NCBI GenBank assembly: GCA_020747065.1 | Contig: JAGMVK010000016.1 | Location: 372,001-436,000 of the forward strand | Length of the DNA stretch: 64,000 bases | Reading direction: 5' to 3' | From: Cadophora sp. MPI-SDFR-AT-0126 | Lineage: Eukaryota; Ascomycota; Leotiomycetes; Helotiales; Ploettnerulaceae | In this document: one piece after another, positions 45,790-58,154 of the stretch | Layout: every line of letters starts with the position of its first letter | Numbering within the stretch: the stretch's first letter is position 1 | The notes under the pieces: model-generated | The model's input: only the letters and a program-made list of their open reading frames with translations | What the model was told of the DNA's origin: nothing | Databases searched by the model: none | Translations under genes and position numbers: made by a program

Positions 45790-47877
45790 TTAGTATAGTA
45801 GTCCACTGTGAAAAATTAGTCAGCTTAATCTATGAGGACAAATCAAAGACTTACACCTGATGGATAGCAGTGGGTCCCTCTTCGTTAAACTCGACCCGAG
45901 AGAGGAACCCCTTGGACGCCCCCTGGTCCACAACAAAAATGACTTTTGCCGCGACTTGAGCACCGAGAAATACCGCCTCATCAAAGGACTTCCACTCTGG
46001 AAAGTAGGTTGGAGGACCCGCAACCTTGATGCTGGTCGGTGATTGCGAATGCGAGGAGTGAGTTTGTTGGCCGCCGAAGGATGCCGTGGACGAGTTAGGG
46101 TTAAGAGCTTGGTGAGAAGCGGTAGTGGCTGCAAGAAGAAGAGGATTGACGGCACTAGCTGTGGGAGGAGCATGGGGAGTTCCAGCGAATGATGCCGTCG
46201 GAGTCATGGATCCTGTGCCGCTTGGTGTTGCGAGGTTCGAAGGGAGTTCGCTCATGAACATCGTGGCTGAGCTAGGAGATACCAGATATCGGTTGTTGAG
46301 GGTCGTAATCAACGCATCTTTGAATCCCCGAACCTTTGACCCTTGGCCGCAAATGACCAGTGCATCCCAAGCTTCTTGTCTCTTAGATATTTCATTGACG
46401 GACAAGACAGTCCTGTAGACAGCATCCGCAATAGCATCTAGATATCCCTCGCTGGCAGCTTGGAAACGCTCGGTGCCAATCTCAATGTCCCTCCGAAGAA
46501 TGCTCGGATCCTTGTCCTCTAATGCTTTTCGCTTCTCTTCTTTGCGAATCGCTTTGGTGTTTTCACGTCGAGTCGCCTCGTCCTCAACTGGAGCTGGAGC
46601 ACCATCGACAGGTGGAACTCCATCATCTGGCTTTGGCTCAACAGCAGTAACTGGCTCTTCAACAGCCGCTGCTGCTTCTGGAGTCTTTTGTCTCTTTGAA
46701 TCTGGGGCATTCTTGACGACTTCTTCGTAATGGAATGTAGCCCGTGGTCGCTTAGAATTAGGCAATCTTAGGGGTCTAGCAGCAGCGGCCGCGGCCGCCT
46801 CTTTCGCTGCTTCTCGGTCCGCTTTACGTGCTGCCGCTCTTTCTGCTTTTTCTTTTTCTTTCTTCGCCAGGAAGTCTTGCGTTTTCCCACTCGTCACTAT
46901 TGTCGCAATGTCCAATACTCCGTCATCCTCGATAGGTTTATCATCAACTCCATATTCTTCATCAGCCTCTTCCAAAAGAGGCACTCGAGGTGGCTCGGTG
47001 ATCTTTACATCTGGTCCCGACGAAGACGCTCCAGTTGTCGCGGCAGCTGCTGGATTGCTGTCTCCTTCAACAGCGTTATCCGCCGCAGCCGTCCCAGGCA
47101 AAGGTGTTCCAGGAGGAAGAATCTCACAAATCGTGCTCTTCTTCAATTGCTCTGCCATATCTCGGGTAAAATCCTTCGACTTCAACAACTCCATCAGCTT
47201 GCGAGTCATCGCCTCCCCTCCAGATTCGTGAACTGTGCTCCTCCCCGAAATTTGAAAGTCCGTAATAGCAGTAACATCCACCTTTTGGAAACCCACATCG
47301 ACGATTGTTGCCGCCGGGATACCAAAGGCGTATGATGTTGCTAATGCGCTATCCATAATGCACAAGGCTGGGGTCTTGAACTTCTCGAAAATGAACTGTG
47401 TGAGATCCTCATGGTTCTTAGCCGTCCAACAAGGTTGCGCGATCAACATAACCGGTGTATGTAGAGGGGCATTGAATGTAGCTCGGATGTGTTCTAGGAG
47501 GGCGAAGAAAGCAGGCATATCGTCAATTCGACCCTCTATAAATTATTAGCACTTATTCATACCAAAGTATAGCATTCAATTGCAACAGTACCTTTCAATG
47601 GCCAAATAGCACCCTCCTCATCCTCTGGCAGCTCAACCAATTCTTCTTCCTCCTCAACATCAGCCCCTCCCATCTGGACATCTCCATTGATCACCGCCTC
47701 CTTCTTCCTCGACCGAATTTTATGTGGCTCGTAACTTTTTCCATCAGGCGCAAGAAACACCCGTGTGCGGAACCTATGCGAGGCAGGTGTGAATGATTCT
47801 GGGAGGCCGAGTTGTGCGAGGGTTGTTTGCGAACCAGGCGCAATAATGAGGATGTGGTCGTCCTTGAAAGGAGGCAT
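45790..47877 (-). CDS. arp9: Actin-related protein Arp9, SWI/SNF and RSC subunit
   Basis: Exons 47877-47592, 47535-45855 and 45805-45790 encode 660 residues. The N-terminus has DDHILIIAPGSQTTLAQLGL, like the start of fungal Arp9. The first intron joins WPLK to EGRIDDMPAFFALLEHI. An actin-fold core follows (VMLIAQPCWTAKNHEDLTQF, IMDSALATSYAFGIPAATIV). It is interrupted by a long Ala/Glu/Lys-rich insert at about 280-420. The core resumes with DALVICGQGSKVRGFKDALI and PEWKSFDEAVFLGAQVAAKV. The third exon depends on a consensus gtaagt donor in the codon after HQ and changes the end to VGLLY. Without splicing the protein ends with Val at 45854. Arp9 pairs with Arp7-type actin-related proteins to regulate the ATPase of chromatin remodelling complexes in the nucleus. 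Confidence 0.82.
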
Positions 47878-48448
47878 TTCGGTGGATATGTTTTGATTTT
47901 ATGGGCAGTTGATTTGTTGTTATTAAGCGACTGCGGATCTGACACTTCGGGCCAAATTCGAGGGTGGTGGTTGCGCAGGTCGGAGGCCCAAAAGTGACTT
48001 GCTGCTTTCGCCCAGCTTTGTTGAAGTCGCGATTCCGCTGAGACGCGATGCCTTCAGGCTTGGCAACACTTAGTCAGCAGCATCGAGGCCACGTGATCTA
48101 CACCTCGAAAATCTTTACGAGCAGGGCATCCACGGCTTGTGCTATGTTTGCGTAGGTGAGTAGTTTCAAGGTTATCTGGGAGGATAAGTGGGCTTAGGAA
48201 GCTTCTTGGGGCAAAATCCGGGCAGATACTTCTTGAAGCTTTCTTCTAAGCGAGCTTTTGAGATTTTGTCAACAATCTCACTGGCACCATTTTTCATCCC
48301 ACATCAAAACTCCGATTATGGATTGAGCCTTGAGATTAAACACAATGTAAAGTCTCTCTTTGCAAAATTCTACGCCTGTCTGATATTCTATTCGAGAACT
48401 ATCGAAATTCAGCAAGCGACAGACTTCTCATCTCAATCCCATCACCTT
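47878..48448. other. Intergenic region
   Basis: Promoter of arp9 and 3' flank of the tannase/feruloyl esterase gene. No gene is seen. Confidence 0.4.
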
Positions 48449-50592
48449 CTAAACACACTTCCAAGCCTCCGGCTTCTTGTAGTTTGCCGGGTCCACACAG
48501 GTGTTCCTCTTCGGGTACTTGCAATGATCCCTCACCAAATCGACACCTTGCGCTTTATCATTCTACGATCAGTCAGCGACCCCCTTATTCCAGCTTGCTT
48601 TCCAAAATGGCGCCGAGGAACAAACTCACATTGACATATTTGATCCCCGTAATTGTCTCAGGCGCGTTTCCATTCTCAACCCAATCCACCATTCGCATCA
48701 ATACGTTATCTTGGGGATCTTTAGAAGTAAAACTTTCCAGCTGGTTGCCGATCATGAAAGCGCCGTCACCACCACCGCAATGTCCTGTTGATCGTCAACA
48801 CCTGCTCAACCTGAATTTTGAATCGATCTTAAGAATCGAGTGTTGGGGCAGAAGACCACTCACCCATTCCAGAAACCCTAAAGAAGCGATAGAACTCATC
48901 TAGCTGCGAGGAGTTCAAACCCATCGTTCTCGATACAAGGTTGTAGTACACGGGACTGTTCTCGGAGGTAATTATAGCGTCCATTTGCCCGTGGTAATGC
49001 ACTTCTCGCGTATCAGCTCTACATTGTCCAGGTCAAAGGTTGGAGGAATACATATGTACTTACGGATCTTGCCACCGGATTTCTGGAAAGCGGAGATGTC
49101 GCCCTGCCACGTAGCGATATCGAATGGGTTTTGGTCGTTTGCTACTTTCGCGTCTTTGATGGTGTAGGTTGCTGGATCCCAGGTCGAGTCATCTGCACAC
49201 AGTCAGCTCTCTCCTTGAGGTAATCTTTCACCAAAGCCAATATAGAGGGAAGAAGATGCCAGAATTGTAAAATACATACTGTATACCACGTAGCGATACC
49301 AATCGCTCGAATACTGAAACGGACCAGCAGTATAATAAGCAAAACTGGCAACAACCTCACTCCCCGGCTGCATTCTCGGATAGATCAAGTTCCCGTCCAC
49401 ACCATAATAATCCGTAAAAGCCTTCCTCATAGCCTCAACCTGTTCCTTTCTCAAACAAGTTGACGAATTAGCCGCCGTTCCCGGCGCACAAAGTAGAGCT
49501 TCGGGTCTAAACCGACACAACTCTGGATCTTCAATAACTCCATCCACGACCCCATCAATGGCGTCACACTGATTCAGCACCTCCTGATGCACGAGTCTTG
49601 CCCATTGATCCACAGTCACGAATGAAGTGTTAGTAGCATTCCCGAACAGCGTGTAGAACAGAGCGCTCCAACTTGACAGATTTGGGAAGTTCAGTGCGGG
49701 AGCACCGGCTACCACGCCATCGAAATCTTCAGGGTAGCTCTGTACGGATTTGAAACCTTGACGGCCGCCGGTTGAGCAGCCTAGGTAATAAGACTTCTTA
49801 TGAGCGCAGCCGTAGTACTTCTCTGTGATCTGCTTGCCGATCACGACCCCGGTATGCATACTGCGAGAGGCGAAGTCGTGGACAACGTCGGGGTTGTTGG
49901 CAAATGCCTAGACTTTCATGAGCAAATCTCCTCTTTTTAAACCTTGAGTTCTCGAGAGTACGAGGGGATACTCTCATGTCAAAATCCACAGGGTTCAGAC
50001 AAAACTTACAAGACCTCTCGTCCCGTTGTGTCCATTATTAGCTCCTATATCTAAGAATTAGCTCCATCACTTTCTCAGAACGAAGTTCTATGAAAGCACA
50101 CCACATACCAACAGTAGCAAAGCCCAACCCACTAGCATACGCCATATCGTCGTACTGAATACACCCACTCAAGCCCCCGTTCCCAGTACTCAGAAAACGT
50201 CCCGTCCACTCAGTCCCCGGTAGCCACGCCTAGATTCACTAATCAATCTCCAAGATCTTGGAATATTACGCTTTTGAATGCAGAAGACTGCTTACCTCTA
50301 ACGTAATTGCACTTCTCTCACTAGTCCTAACCTCCATCGCAACCCGACACAAATCCACACTAATAACCTGACTCACATACCCACAAGACGCCAAATCGTA
50401 GTCTTGCGACAACGAAATGTTGGTGCCGGCAGGCAGGTAGTTGACGAAATTTATAGTAGTGTTCGGGAGGGAGACCGTGCTGAGGGAGAGACAGGCGGAG
50501 GAGGGGTCGGTGAGGATTCCTGAAGCTTCGGCGTTTGTGAGAGTGAGTAGGCCCAGGAGGGGTGTGAGGAGGAGGGAAGTTGAGATGTGCAT
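48449..50592 (-). CDS. Secreted tannase/feruloyl esterase
   Basis: Eight exons: 50592-50296, 50229-50109, 50044-50010, 49907-49280, 49192-49064, 49001-48864, 48784-48630 and 48562-48449, giving 538 residues. A signal peptide ends near LTLTNAEA. Family markers in order are AWLPGTEWTGRFLSTGNGG, GFATVGANNGHNGTRGLAF (spliced from three exons), SYYLGCSTGGRQGFKSVQ with the nucleophile Ser in the CSxGG motif, DGVVAGAPALNFPNL, KILHYHGQMDAIIT, and GHCGGGDGAF with the catalytic His next to a Cys. The cysteine-rich end (HCKYPKRNTCVDP and AWKCV) is also typical. The 35-nt third exon is short but in phase. The family cleaves ester bonds of tannins and of ferulic acid in plant cell walls, a lifestyle clue for a plant-associated fungus. 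The exact substrate cannot be told. Confidence 0.92.
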
Positions 50593-51817
50593 TTTGTCTG
50601 AGGGATGATTGACGATTTGATGTGTGATGCCGAATCTTTGCTTTAAGAATTGCGAGATATCCAAAAGATCAAATGTGATCGAAAGAGTCTTCCTGATGAG
50701 AATGCAACTAGAGCCAGAAGAACGACAGACAGACTGACTGACTGACGGACAGATTAACAGTCGATCAAATCCTTGGAATAAATCTGAAGGGTAAGATGAA
50801 TATAAGAACAGTCGAAGCTTTACCCCACAAGCCCCACCGATCTTATAACATGCTTGCTAGTAAGTCACTCCTCAAATCTGTACCCTGTACACTTTCCAAA
50901 CCATGACGAGCAATCCATCAAGTCCAACATCCCGTCCACTCCAAGACCTCCTTCCCTCCCTATCCTTCATTCATCCCGACCTCAACAGCCGCGTTATCAC
51001 CCCTCTTCACCTCCACCTCCACCTCGACCTCCACCTCGTCCCAGCAACGGAATTCGGCCTAGGCTTCAAACTTAAAAGAAGGCAGCTCGTTCGCTTCGTC
51101 AATACGCCAGCCGGTGCTTCGGCCGCAACAGAACCAGATGAACGCATAATCTCGCCTTAAAATTTCCCTTACAGTACAAGCAAGCGAGCAAGCCCCCAGT
51201 CAGGCACGAAGGACTAGCGCAGATGGGACGGGAGGCAGAGGCGGGGAATCCCTGTCTGCTGTCATGTCTCGGTAGATGCGCGAGGCATTGAGATCAGTGA
51301 GATCACGGAGAGCTAAAGATGAAAGTAGGGGTTTCCCTCCTGGTTGTTGAGATCCTACCCCGTGTTATCGCCGCTGAATTCAGATCTAAATTCGGAACCC
51401 CGCCTTTCCCCTTCCCGGAACCAAATCCGGAACTCTCTCATTATTCCGACCATCTGACATCCGTCGAAAACTTGCCTCCCCGATATACCTTATGTGGACG
51501 GAAGCATAAGGTGGACGAGGATCAAACCTACTTGGTGCTGTGCTCCGTAACTTCACTTTCTTGGATACCACTGTCAGAACTCAGACCTTTGAAGCACATG
51601 TAAAACTCTCAAGAGATACTGTCTATGCGAGATAATCATTTTCAATGTACAGCTAGAAATATAAATCGTACCCGCCATTAAAGGTCTACAAACCCAAAGA
51701 ATCGCTGCTTGGAATCCACCGCAAAGCAAACAAATCATGCATCTCTACAAAAGTCTCCAAACGCCGTGCCATCTGAACATCTACGTCATTCCCTTTCTTG
51801 AACCATCAACCATCAAC
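50593..51817. other. Intergenic region
   Basis: Promoter of the esterase gene and 3' flank of the fatty acid synthase beta gene. Short tandem repeats lie at about 50724-50745 (GACT/GACA) and 51008-51040 (CTCCAC-like). No gene is seen. Confidence 0.4.
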
Positions 51818-54800
51818 CTAAGCTCCATTCACAGCCGTCGCACTCGTGCCGTTCACTCCGTTTGTGTGTGGCTCCTCGTACTTCTCCCAATTGGCCAAGA
51901 TGGCACCAATCTTTGGTGAGTTTGTCAACCTGTAGACGTCCTCAAAGTACTCTTTCGTCAGCTCGAATGGCCGGGCAGTGACGTTGGGAATATATTTTCC
52001 AATCAACTTGCTGGGATCGATTGTGGTCTTGTTGATCTTCTTGAGCAAGAAGGATCTGAAAGGCTTAACACCTGACCGCAAGAATGTCGAGTGGAAAGGT
52101 ACATCGATACCCTTGAGAGGGATGGTAGCGAAACCTCTCTGGAGATCGAGAGGCTTGGGCTTCTCCTCGGTTTGCTTGGCACAGCCTTGGATGATCTCAA
52201 CGAGGTGAGCCTTGACATCCTCGAGCGACAAGGTCTGCATTAATTGTTGGATATCAATCTTTTGTGCCTTGAGGTAGTTGGTAACGCCTGTGAGGGTATC
52301 GAGAGCACGGAGGTCACCAGCGCAGACATATTGCATGTTGGCGATGTTGTAGTTGACAATTTCCAAAAGCCATCCAGTCTCCTCAGCAATGTTCTCAACA
52401 ACGTATTGAAGAGCTTGCTCGTTGAAGGTCTTGGAAATCCTGCTTGGGTTGACAGCGCACATGGAGTAGTTGGATCGGCCAGTCTCGTCACGCTCGACGG
52501 CGACTTGCATGGTGAGACCTCTGTAGAAGACGACGGAAACCAAACTCTCGATAGGCATGACATCAGCCAAAGCAGCAAGAGCAGAGTACTCTCCTAAAGA
52601 GTGACCGGCGAAACTGCTGTCTCTTTGGACGAGACCCTTGGAGCGCATGTCCTCGAAACTTGCCTTCTCCATAAGGGTCAAAGCTGGCTGAGTGAATTGA
52701 GTAGCAGACAAGAGACCCGTTGGTGATCGGTAAGTGTATGAGGTAGTGTTCTCATCAATCTCCTTAAAGATCTTTTCCGACTTAGTGGACCCATCAGCGC
52801 CAACAGTCTCGAATGTCATGGACATGTAGTTCTGGCGAATTGCTTTGCCCCGAGGTCCACCGAAGTAGATGGTGAGCTCCTTGGGATTGTTCTTGACAAT
52901 GTTGGTAATTGCAAAACCTGAATGTTGTTAGTAAGATGCGTTTAAGAATTAATTGCAAGTACTTACCATAGTTGTCCAAGAAATGCTTGTCGGCTCTGTC
53001 CCATACCTCCTTGGCTACTGGGCTGCTTGCATAGAGTTCCATACCCATACCCTGTTCTTGAGAACCTTGTCCAGTGAAGACGTAGGCTGACACTGGCTGC
53101 TCAACCTCAGCCTCACCCAACAAGACCTTGTCTTCGGTCTCCTTGTTGCTAGCCTCAACCTTGATGATCTTGCGACCAGCAACCATACCAACGTGCTGAA
53201 GCTTGACTTCGATGTCATCGTTAGGGAGAACCATGCCAGTAAGAGAAGCATGGAAGCTGCGGACACGACCAACATTATTCTCAGCCGCCCAGGTCTCCAC
53301 CAGACTGCGAACAGCAGCGCTGGAATACATGCCGTGGGTGATAGTACCTGGCAAGCTTGCGTAGCTTGAGAAGACGCGAGAAACGTGGATGGGGTTATAG
53401 TCACCGGATACGCGAGCATATGTCTCGTTCGATGCGGGAGCTCTGAGGAGAAGTGGGGTCTTGCCACTGAGAGGAATGGCGTTCTCGAAGTTGACTGGCT
53501 GCTCAATAGAAGAACCATGTCTCTCGAGGTAGTCAATGACTGGATTACCGTGAGAGACGCCAGCCTCGTACTCGACACTGGCAACCTGAATGATCTCCTT
53601 GGTTGGCAGCTCAAGAAGCACTTGACCTCTGGTCTCGACACTGCTGTAAACGGTCTCGTTCTTGAATCTGATCAGACTCTGAAGACGGAAGGTCAAGGTT
53701 TGGCCGAGGAGCTCCTGATCCGGCTCATCAAGACTGAACCATTCCTTGGATCTGAGAACAGCGACATCCTTGGTAGTTGCAAGGTGGATTTGCATTGGTG
53801 TCTCAGTCTTGCGTTGGAAGGTGTTCTCGAAATCAGTGTATGCTCCGCGATACAAGAACTGTGAGGTGACTTCCATGACTGGGCGTCCCTCCCGAGTGAT
53901 CGTTCCGCACACTTCGACCATCTTTCCAGAAGACTGGTTGATGACGGCGTTGATGCGAGCAGTCGTCTCAACCTGATCATTCTTCTTCAGAGGCTCGGCA
54001 CCGGGCAACATGCGGAAGCCGTTCGAAAGGTGCACAAGCTTAAGAAGGTCACCATCGATCGTTCTGGGGAAGATTGGCTTCGTGATAGCTTTCCAGCCAA
54101 CAACGATGGCGAAGTCCATAGGAGCGAGAACTTCCTTACCCGGGCGATCAACGAAAGCTTCCCCAGTGTTACCGACTGCGTGAACAAAGTCGTTGATTGC
54201 TTCGGTGGTGATTTTTGCTTTTCCACCATTGAATGTTCCCGTGACTGGTGCATCAAGGTCAAGAGCCTCGTTACCGAACCACGCACGCCAGTAAAACTCT
54301 TTGATACGATCATTGCGGCCCTCCATGACTTCGCGGATTGGTGCGTATCCCGCTTCAGGATGGTAAGTGAATTTGAGTGGCAGAGAAACTGGTTTGCCAA
54401 CAGCGGTGGTATCCTTGATCATGTTGACCAAAATCTCATTCTTGCCAGTAAGCTTGGCATTGATGACCTCAACGTAGTGGTTTGGTCTCGGTTGCTCCTT
54501 GACTGTGATGACAGTCTTTGAAGGCTCATCGGGGTAAGTGATCTCGACGAAGAGGCCACGAACGGGAGCAAAAATTCTCTTCATGGGGTTGGTTTGGAAC
54601 TTCTTGCCTTGGACAAAGACCTCCGAAGCGAACAGAGCATAACGCCATGAACGCTTGTTGCCAGCAAGAAGAGTCAACCATGAGTCGAGAGATGGAAGTG
54701 TGGCGCTGGGTGCTGATGAAAGTCGATAAGTTGTCTTAGTGGTATCTTGTGAGATGGTGAGGCCTTCGACATCAACTTCTGGTTCAGCCTCAATGAGCTT

Positions 54801-57800
54801 CCCGCCAAAGTATTCAGTGACAGGAATGTTGGATTCATCACCACCGTAAATCTCTTGGGTGAGGCCCTTGATGTGGTCATGGTGGATACCGTCCAGGATC
54901 TCTTTGATAGGCTCATCCACGATTTTCGAGTACTTGACGGCCGTTGGACCCTGGAGAATACAAGTTCGGCCAACGTCCTGGTCGATGACAGCCTCGAGGT
55001 CCTCAGATTGCCACAAGGAGTCCTTCTTGAAAAAGAACTCAAAATTCTCGTCAAGTGATGGTACGAAAGTAGTTGGCTTCTGGCCACGGCGTTGGCAGAG
55101 GAGAAGGAAGTGCTGCACATCCTGGGCGTTGATCAATTGAGTTTCACATTCTGGGTAAGCTGCGAGAATCCTCTTGACAGTTGGGTATGGGTTGTCAAGC
55201 TCGGAGTAGTTCTGCAGTAAAGAAGGCTTCCCTCCACCGAGTGTGAAGCGTTCTTCAACACGGCGGATGAAGTCTCCAGTGAGCTTTTCGTAGGACTTGT
55301 CGATCCAGCGAGACTCGTGTTGAACATACATGAGGTCCACCATGCGGCGGACGACTTCTCCGTAGGTCATGTCCTCAAGATCTACTGTCTCGCCATCTTT
55401 ATTGCGACCAAACCAGACCTTTTGAAAGTCATCATTGAGTTTCTTGATGATGTAGTCGCGGTTCTTCTTCAACTCAGGTACACGCTTTTCCTTTGGCAGA
55501 GAGAAGATCTTGGCGTCCATCTCGGCCCAGAACTTGACACCACGCGTGGCCAGCTTGTGAATTGGCTCACCCATCTCGGATCTGACAGTGATCACACCAC
55601 CAGCTGGGCCCTTGTATGTTTTCTCCCATTGAGCATCGTCAAGACCCTCTGCCTCAGTGATGGCTTTCTTGGCGTTCTTGCTGGTGTGTGCCTCCTTAGC
55701 AGTCATCATTCGACTGCCGAAAAGACACCCATCGAAAGGCATTGGTGGATATCCGTACTTGCCGGACCAAGCACCAGTAAGATAAGGGTAGGTGTCTTCG
55801 GAGCCACCGAAACCGCTGCCTGCAACAAGAATGATGTTGTCACACCTTCTGATCCGGCCGTACATCTGGAGTATTGGCTGATGGAAATCTTCGAAAGAGT
55901 GATGTCCGCCACCACGGCCACCAGTCCATTGCAAGATGACTGGGAAAGTTGGGTTTGCCTTAGCGATATTGATCACAGCTTGGATGGCCTCGCCAGATCC
56001 TGGCTTGAACGCAATGTGCTTCAGTCCAAGGGTCTCGATGTACTCAGTGGCGACTTCGATGGATGGAACACCAGCTCCAATGGTTAAACCTTCGATCGGA
56101 ACGCCTTCAGCACGGAGCTGAGCAACCAGAGGAATTTGCCATTGCATGGCACGGGGGTTGATGTAGATCAAGTTGATAGTGATACCACGGCCCGCAGGAA
56201 TGGCATTTTCGATCTTCTTCAAGGCCTCGGTCATGGTCTTAGCGTTGTAGTAACCGCCTCCAGCCAATTCAATTTGGTAGCCAGCGTTCATGGTTGCTGC
56301 AACAAAATCCCAGGGTACGGTACATGGGGTCATACCGGCAACCATGACAGGAGGAACACCCAAAAGTCGACTCATCTTGGTGTCCACATAGGTCTCTCCG
56401 GTAGATGTTTTAATTAGACGGGGACCATGCTCCTTGACCCAATCGACATTGTACTTGACAGCGTGCTCTTCGTCACGATCGAAAAGTTCAGGCTTGTAGC
56501 CAACTTCTGGGACGGTGCCGTCAATAGAGCCGACCAGAATGACGCGGACACCAGTTCCGTCCTTGTTGCGGCTGGTCAAGACGCCGAGTCCAGAAATTCC
56601 ACCTGGGCCAAAGTCGAGGATGTGTGTAGCACCAGGGAAGACGGTAGCTTTCTCCCAGTTGACAGCATCGTGGGTAATCATTCGAATAAGAGTCGGGACA
56701 ATGTTGCCGCTAACCTCTTCGCGAATATCCTTCCCAGTGTTGGTATTGTAGACCGGAATTGCAAGTTGTTTACTGAGAATTTTCACATCCTTGAGATCCT
56801 CATCGATGTGGGCCGTGGCTCCAGCGAGGTACTTGCTGTGGAATGGAGATGTGATAGGCAAGAATCTGTTGACAAATCGAACCTTTCGCTCCGTAAATGG
56901 AATTCTGGTCTGGTCAAGGCCGGTTGGAGCCTTGACTTTTCGCAGTTGCAAATTCAGACCATAAAGCGAAATCGGGGGTCCAGTCACAACCATATTACGG
57001 GCGCTATTTATCAGGGAAATCGAAATGTGTCTGTCCTCCGGAAGGTATTGATTTGTGGCATCAATGTGCTGTTGAACCTGCGCTTGCGAAAGATCTCGAA
57101 TGCTCAACATGGGTGTTGGCATTCCCTCGCCATTGTCGATCGAATCTTGCAAGATAGAAGGGGCCAAAGAGGTTCTTGGGTAAGTTTGCTGACTGCGGGA
57201 CCCAATCCAGAAGAGAATGGTCAATGAGGAGATGGCAATTTCGTCAAAAGATTCCCATGAATCTGCCGCAGCTGTAGCAGCCGCCAACACAATTCCTTGT
57301 GAGTGGCCGGTGCTTCCGCTGATTCTCTCACGGAATTGGCCTGGTGTAAGACCGAGAACTTTGCAAGTGACCGCATAGTGCGCGAGTTGAACAAGACCGA
57401 TCAGAGGAAAACTGACAGGGGCGGAAACCATGTAGTCCACGTCAGGAGTTGCCTCTGGATCGTGAAGCCATGTCATAACATCCAGACCTTTGGAATATAA
57501 CTTTTCAGCTCTTGGATCTCTTGACAGGTTTTGCAAGAGTTCTGCCGCAGAAACAATCAATTCCTCCACAAATGAAGGGTATGTCCGATAGAGCTCGCGA
57601 AGCTCGTCAAAGTACTCCTCGATGTTTCCTTGTCCGCCAAAAATGCTGTAAATGGTTGCAGTCTCGTCCGCCGCACGAGAAAGAGCTGATTCATGAGGCT
57701 TGATGGCTCGTCCAGAAGCTGCACGAGCGGCATAGTAACTTCGCACAACTTCCAGCTTCTTGGCATTGATTCCAGGAAGAGTTGCTGCCAAAGCATGTAC

Positions 57801-58154
57801 TTCATTTCCTCGCAGGAATGCTCTCTCAAACTCGTTGATGACGAGCTTCAGAACATCTTCATATGAGCCTTGCGCATCGTCTTCTCCCTCATCAACGTCT
57901 TGTGCAACAAATCCGAGGTAGCGTGCTACGAGTTCTGCCACCGATGATGGCTCGTCGTCTTGCGCTAATTCATCTGTTGGGGCGGGGAGAGAAGCGAGAA
58001 AACGCTCCTTGATCTGCGAGGCGTGGAAATGGAGGTTCGTGGGTATTAAGAACGAGTGCTCGAGAGAGCCGTGTGAGAGGACGAGTGGGCGGAGAGAGGA
58101 GGAGGATCGTGGGGTCGAGACGCCCGTCTGAGGGCCTGTTGAGGTTCCGTACAT
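51818..58154 (-). CDS. fas1: Fatty acid synthase beta subunit
   Basis: Exons 58154-52967 and 52917-51818 (49-nt intron) encode 2095 residues, the normal length of this subunit. The domain order fits the fungal beta chain. The acetyltransferase comes first, with the nucleophile Ser285 in [10 protein letters not shown]. The enoyl reductase region follows ([59 protein letters not shown]), then the dehydratase region ([20 protein letters not shown]). The malonyl/palmitoyl transferase is last, with [16 protein letters not shown] and [14 protein letters not shown]. The start [11 protein letters not shown] matches other moulds. The single intron lies between the two parts of the malonyl transferase. 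Together with the alpha subunit it makes cytosolic palmitate/stearate CoA esters from acetyl-CoA and malonyl-CoA. Confidence 0.97.
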
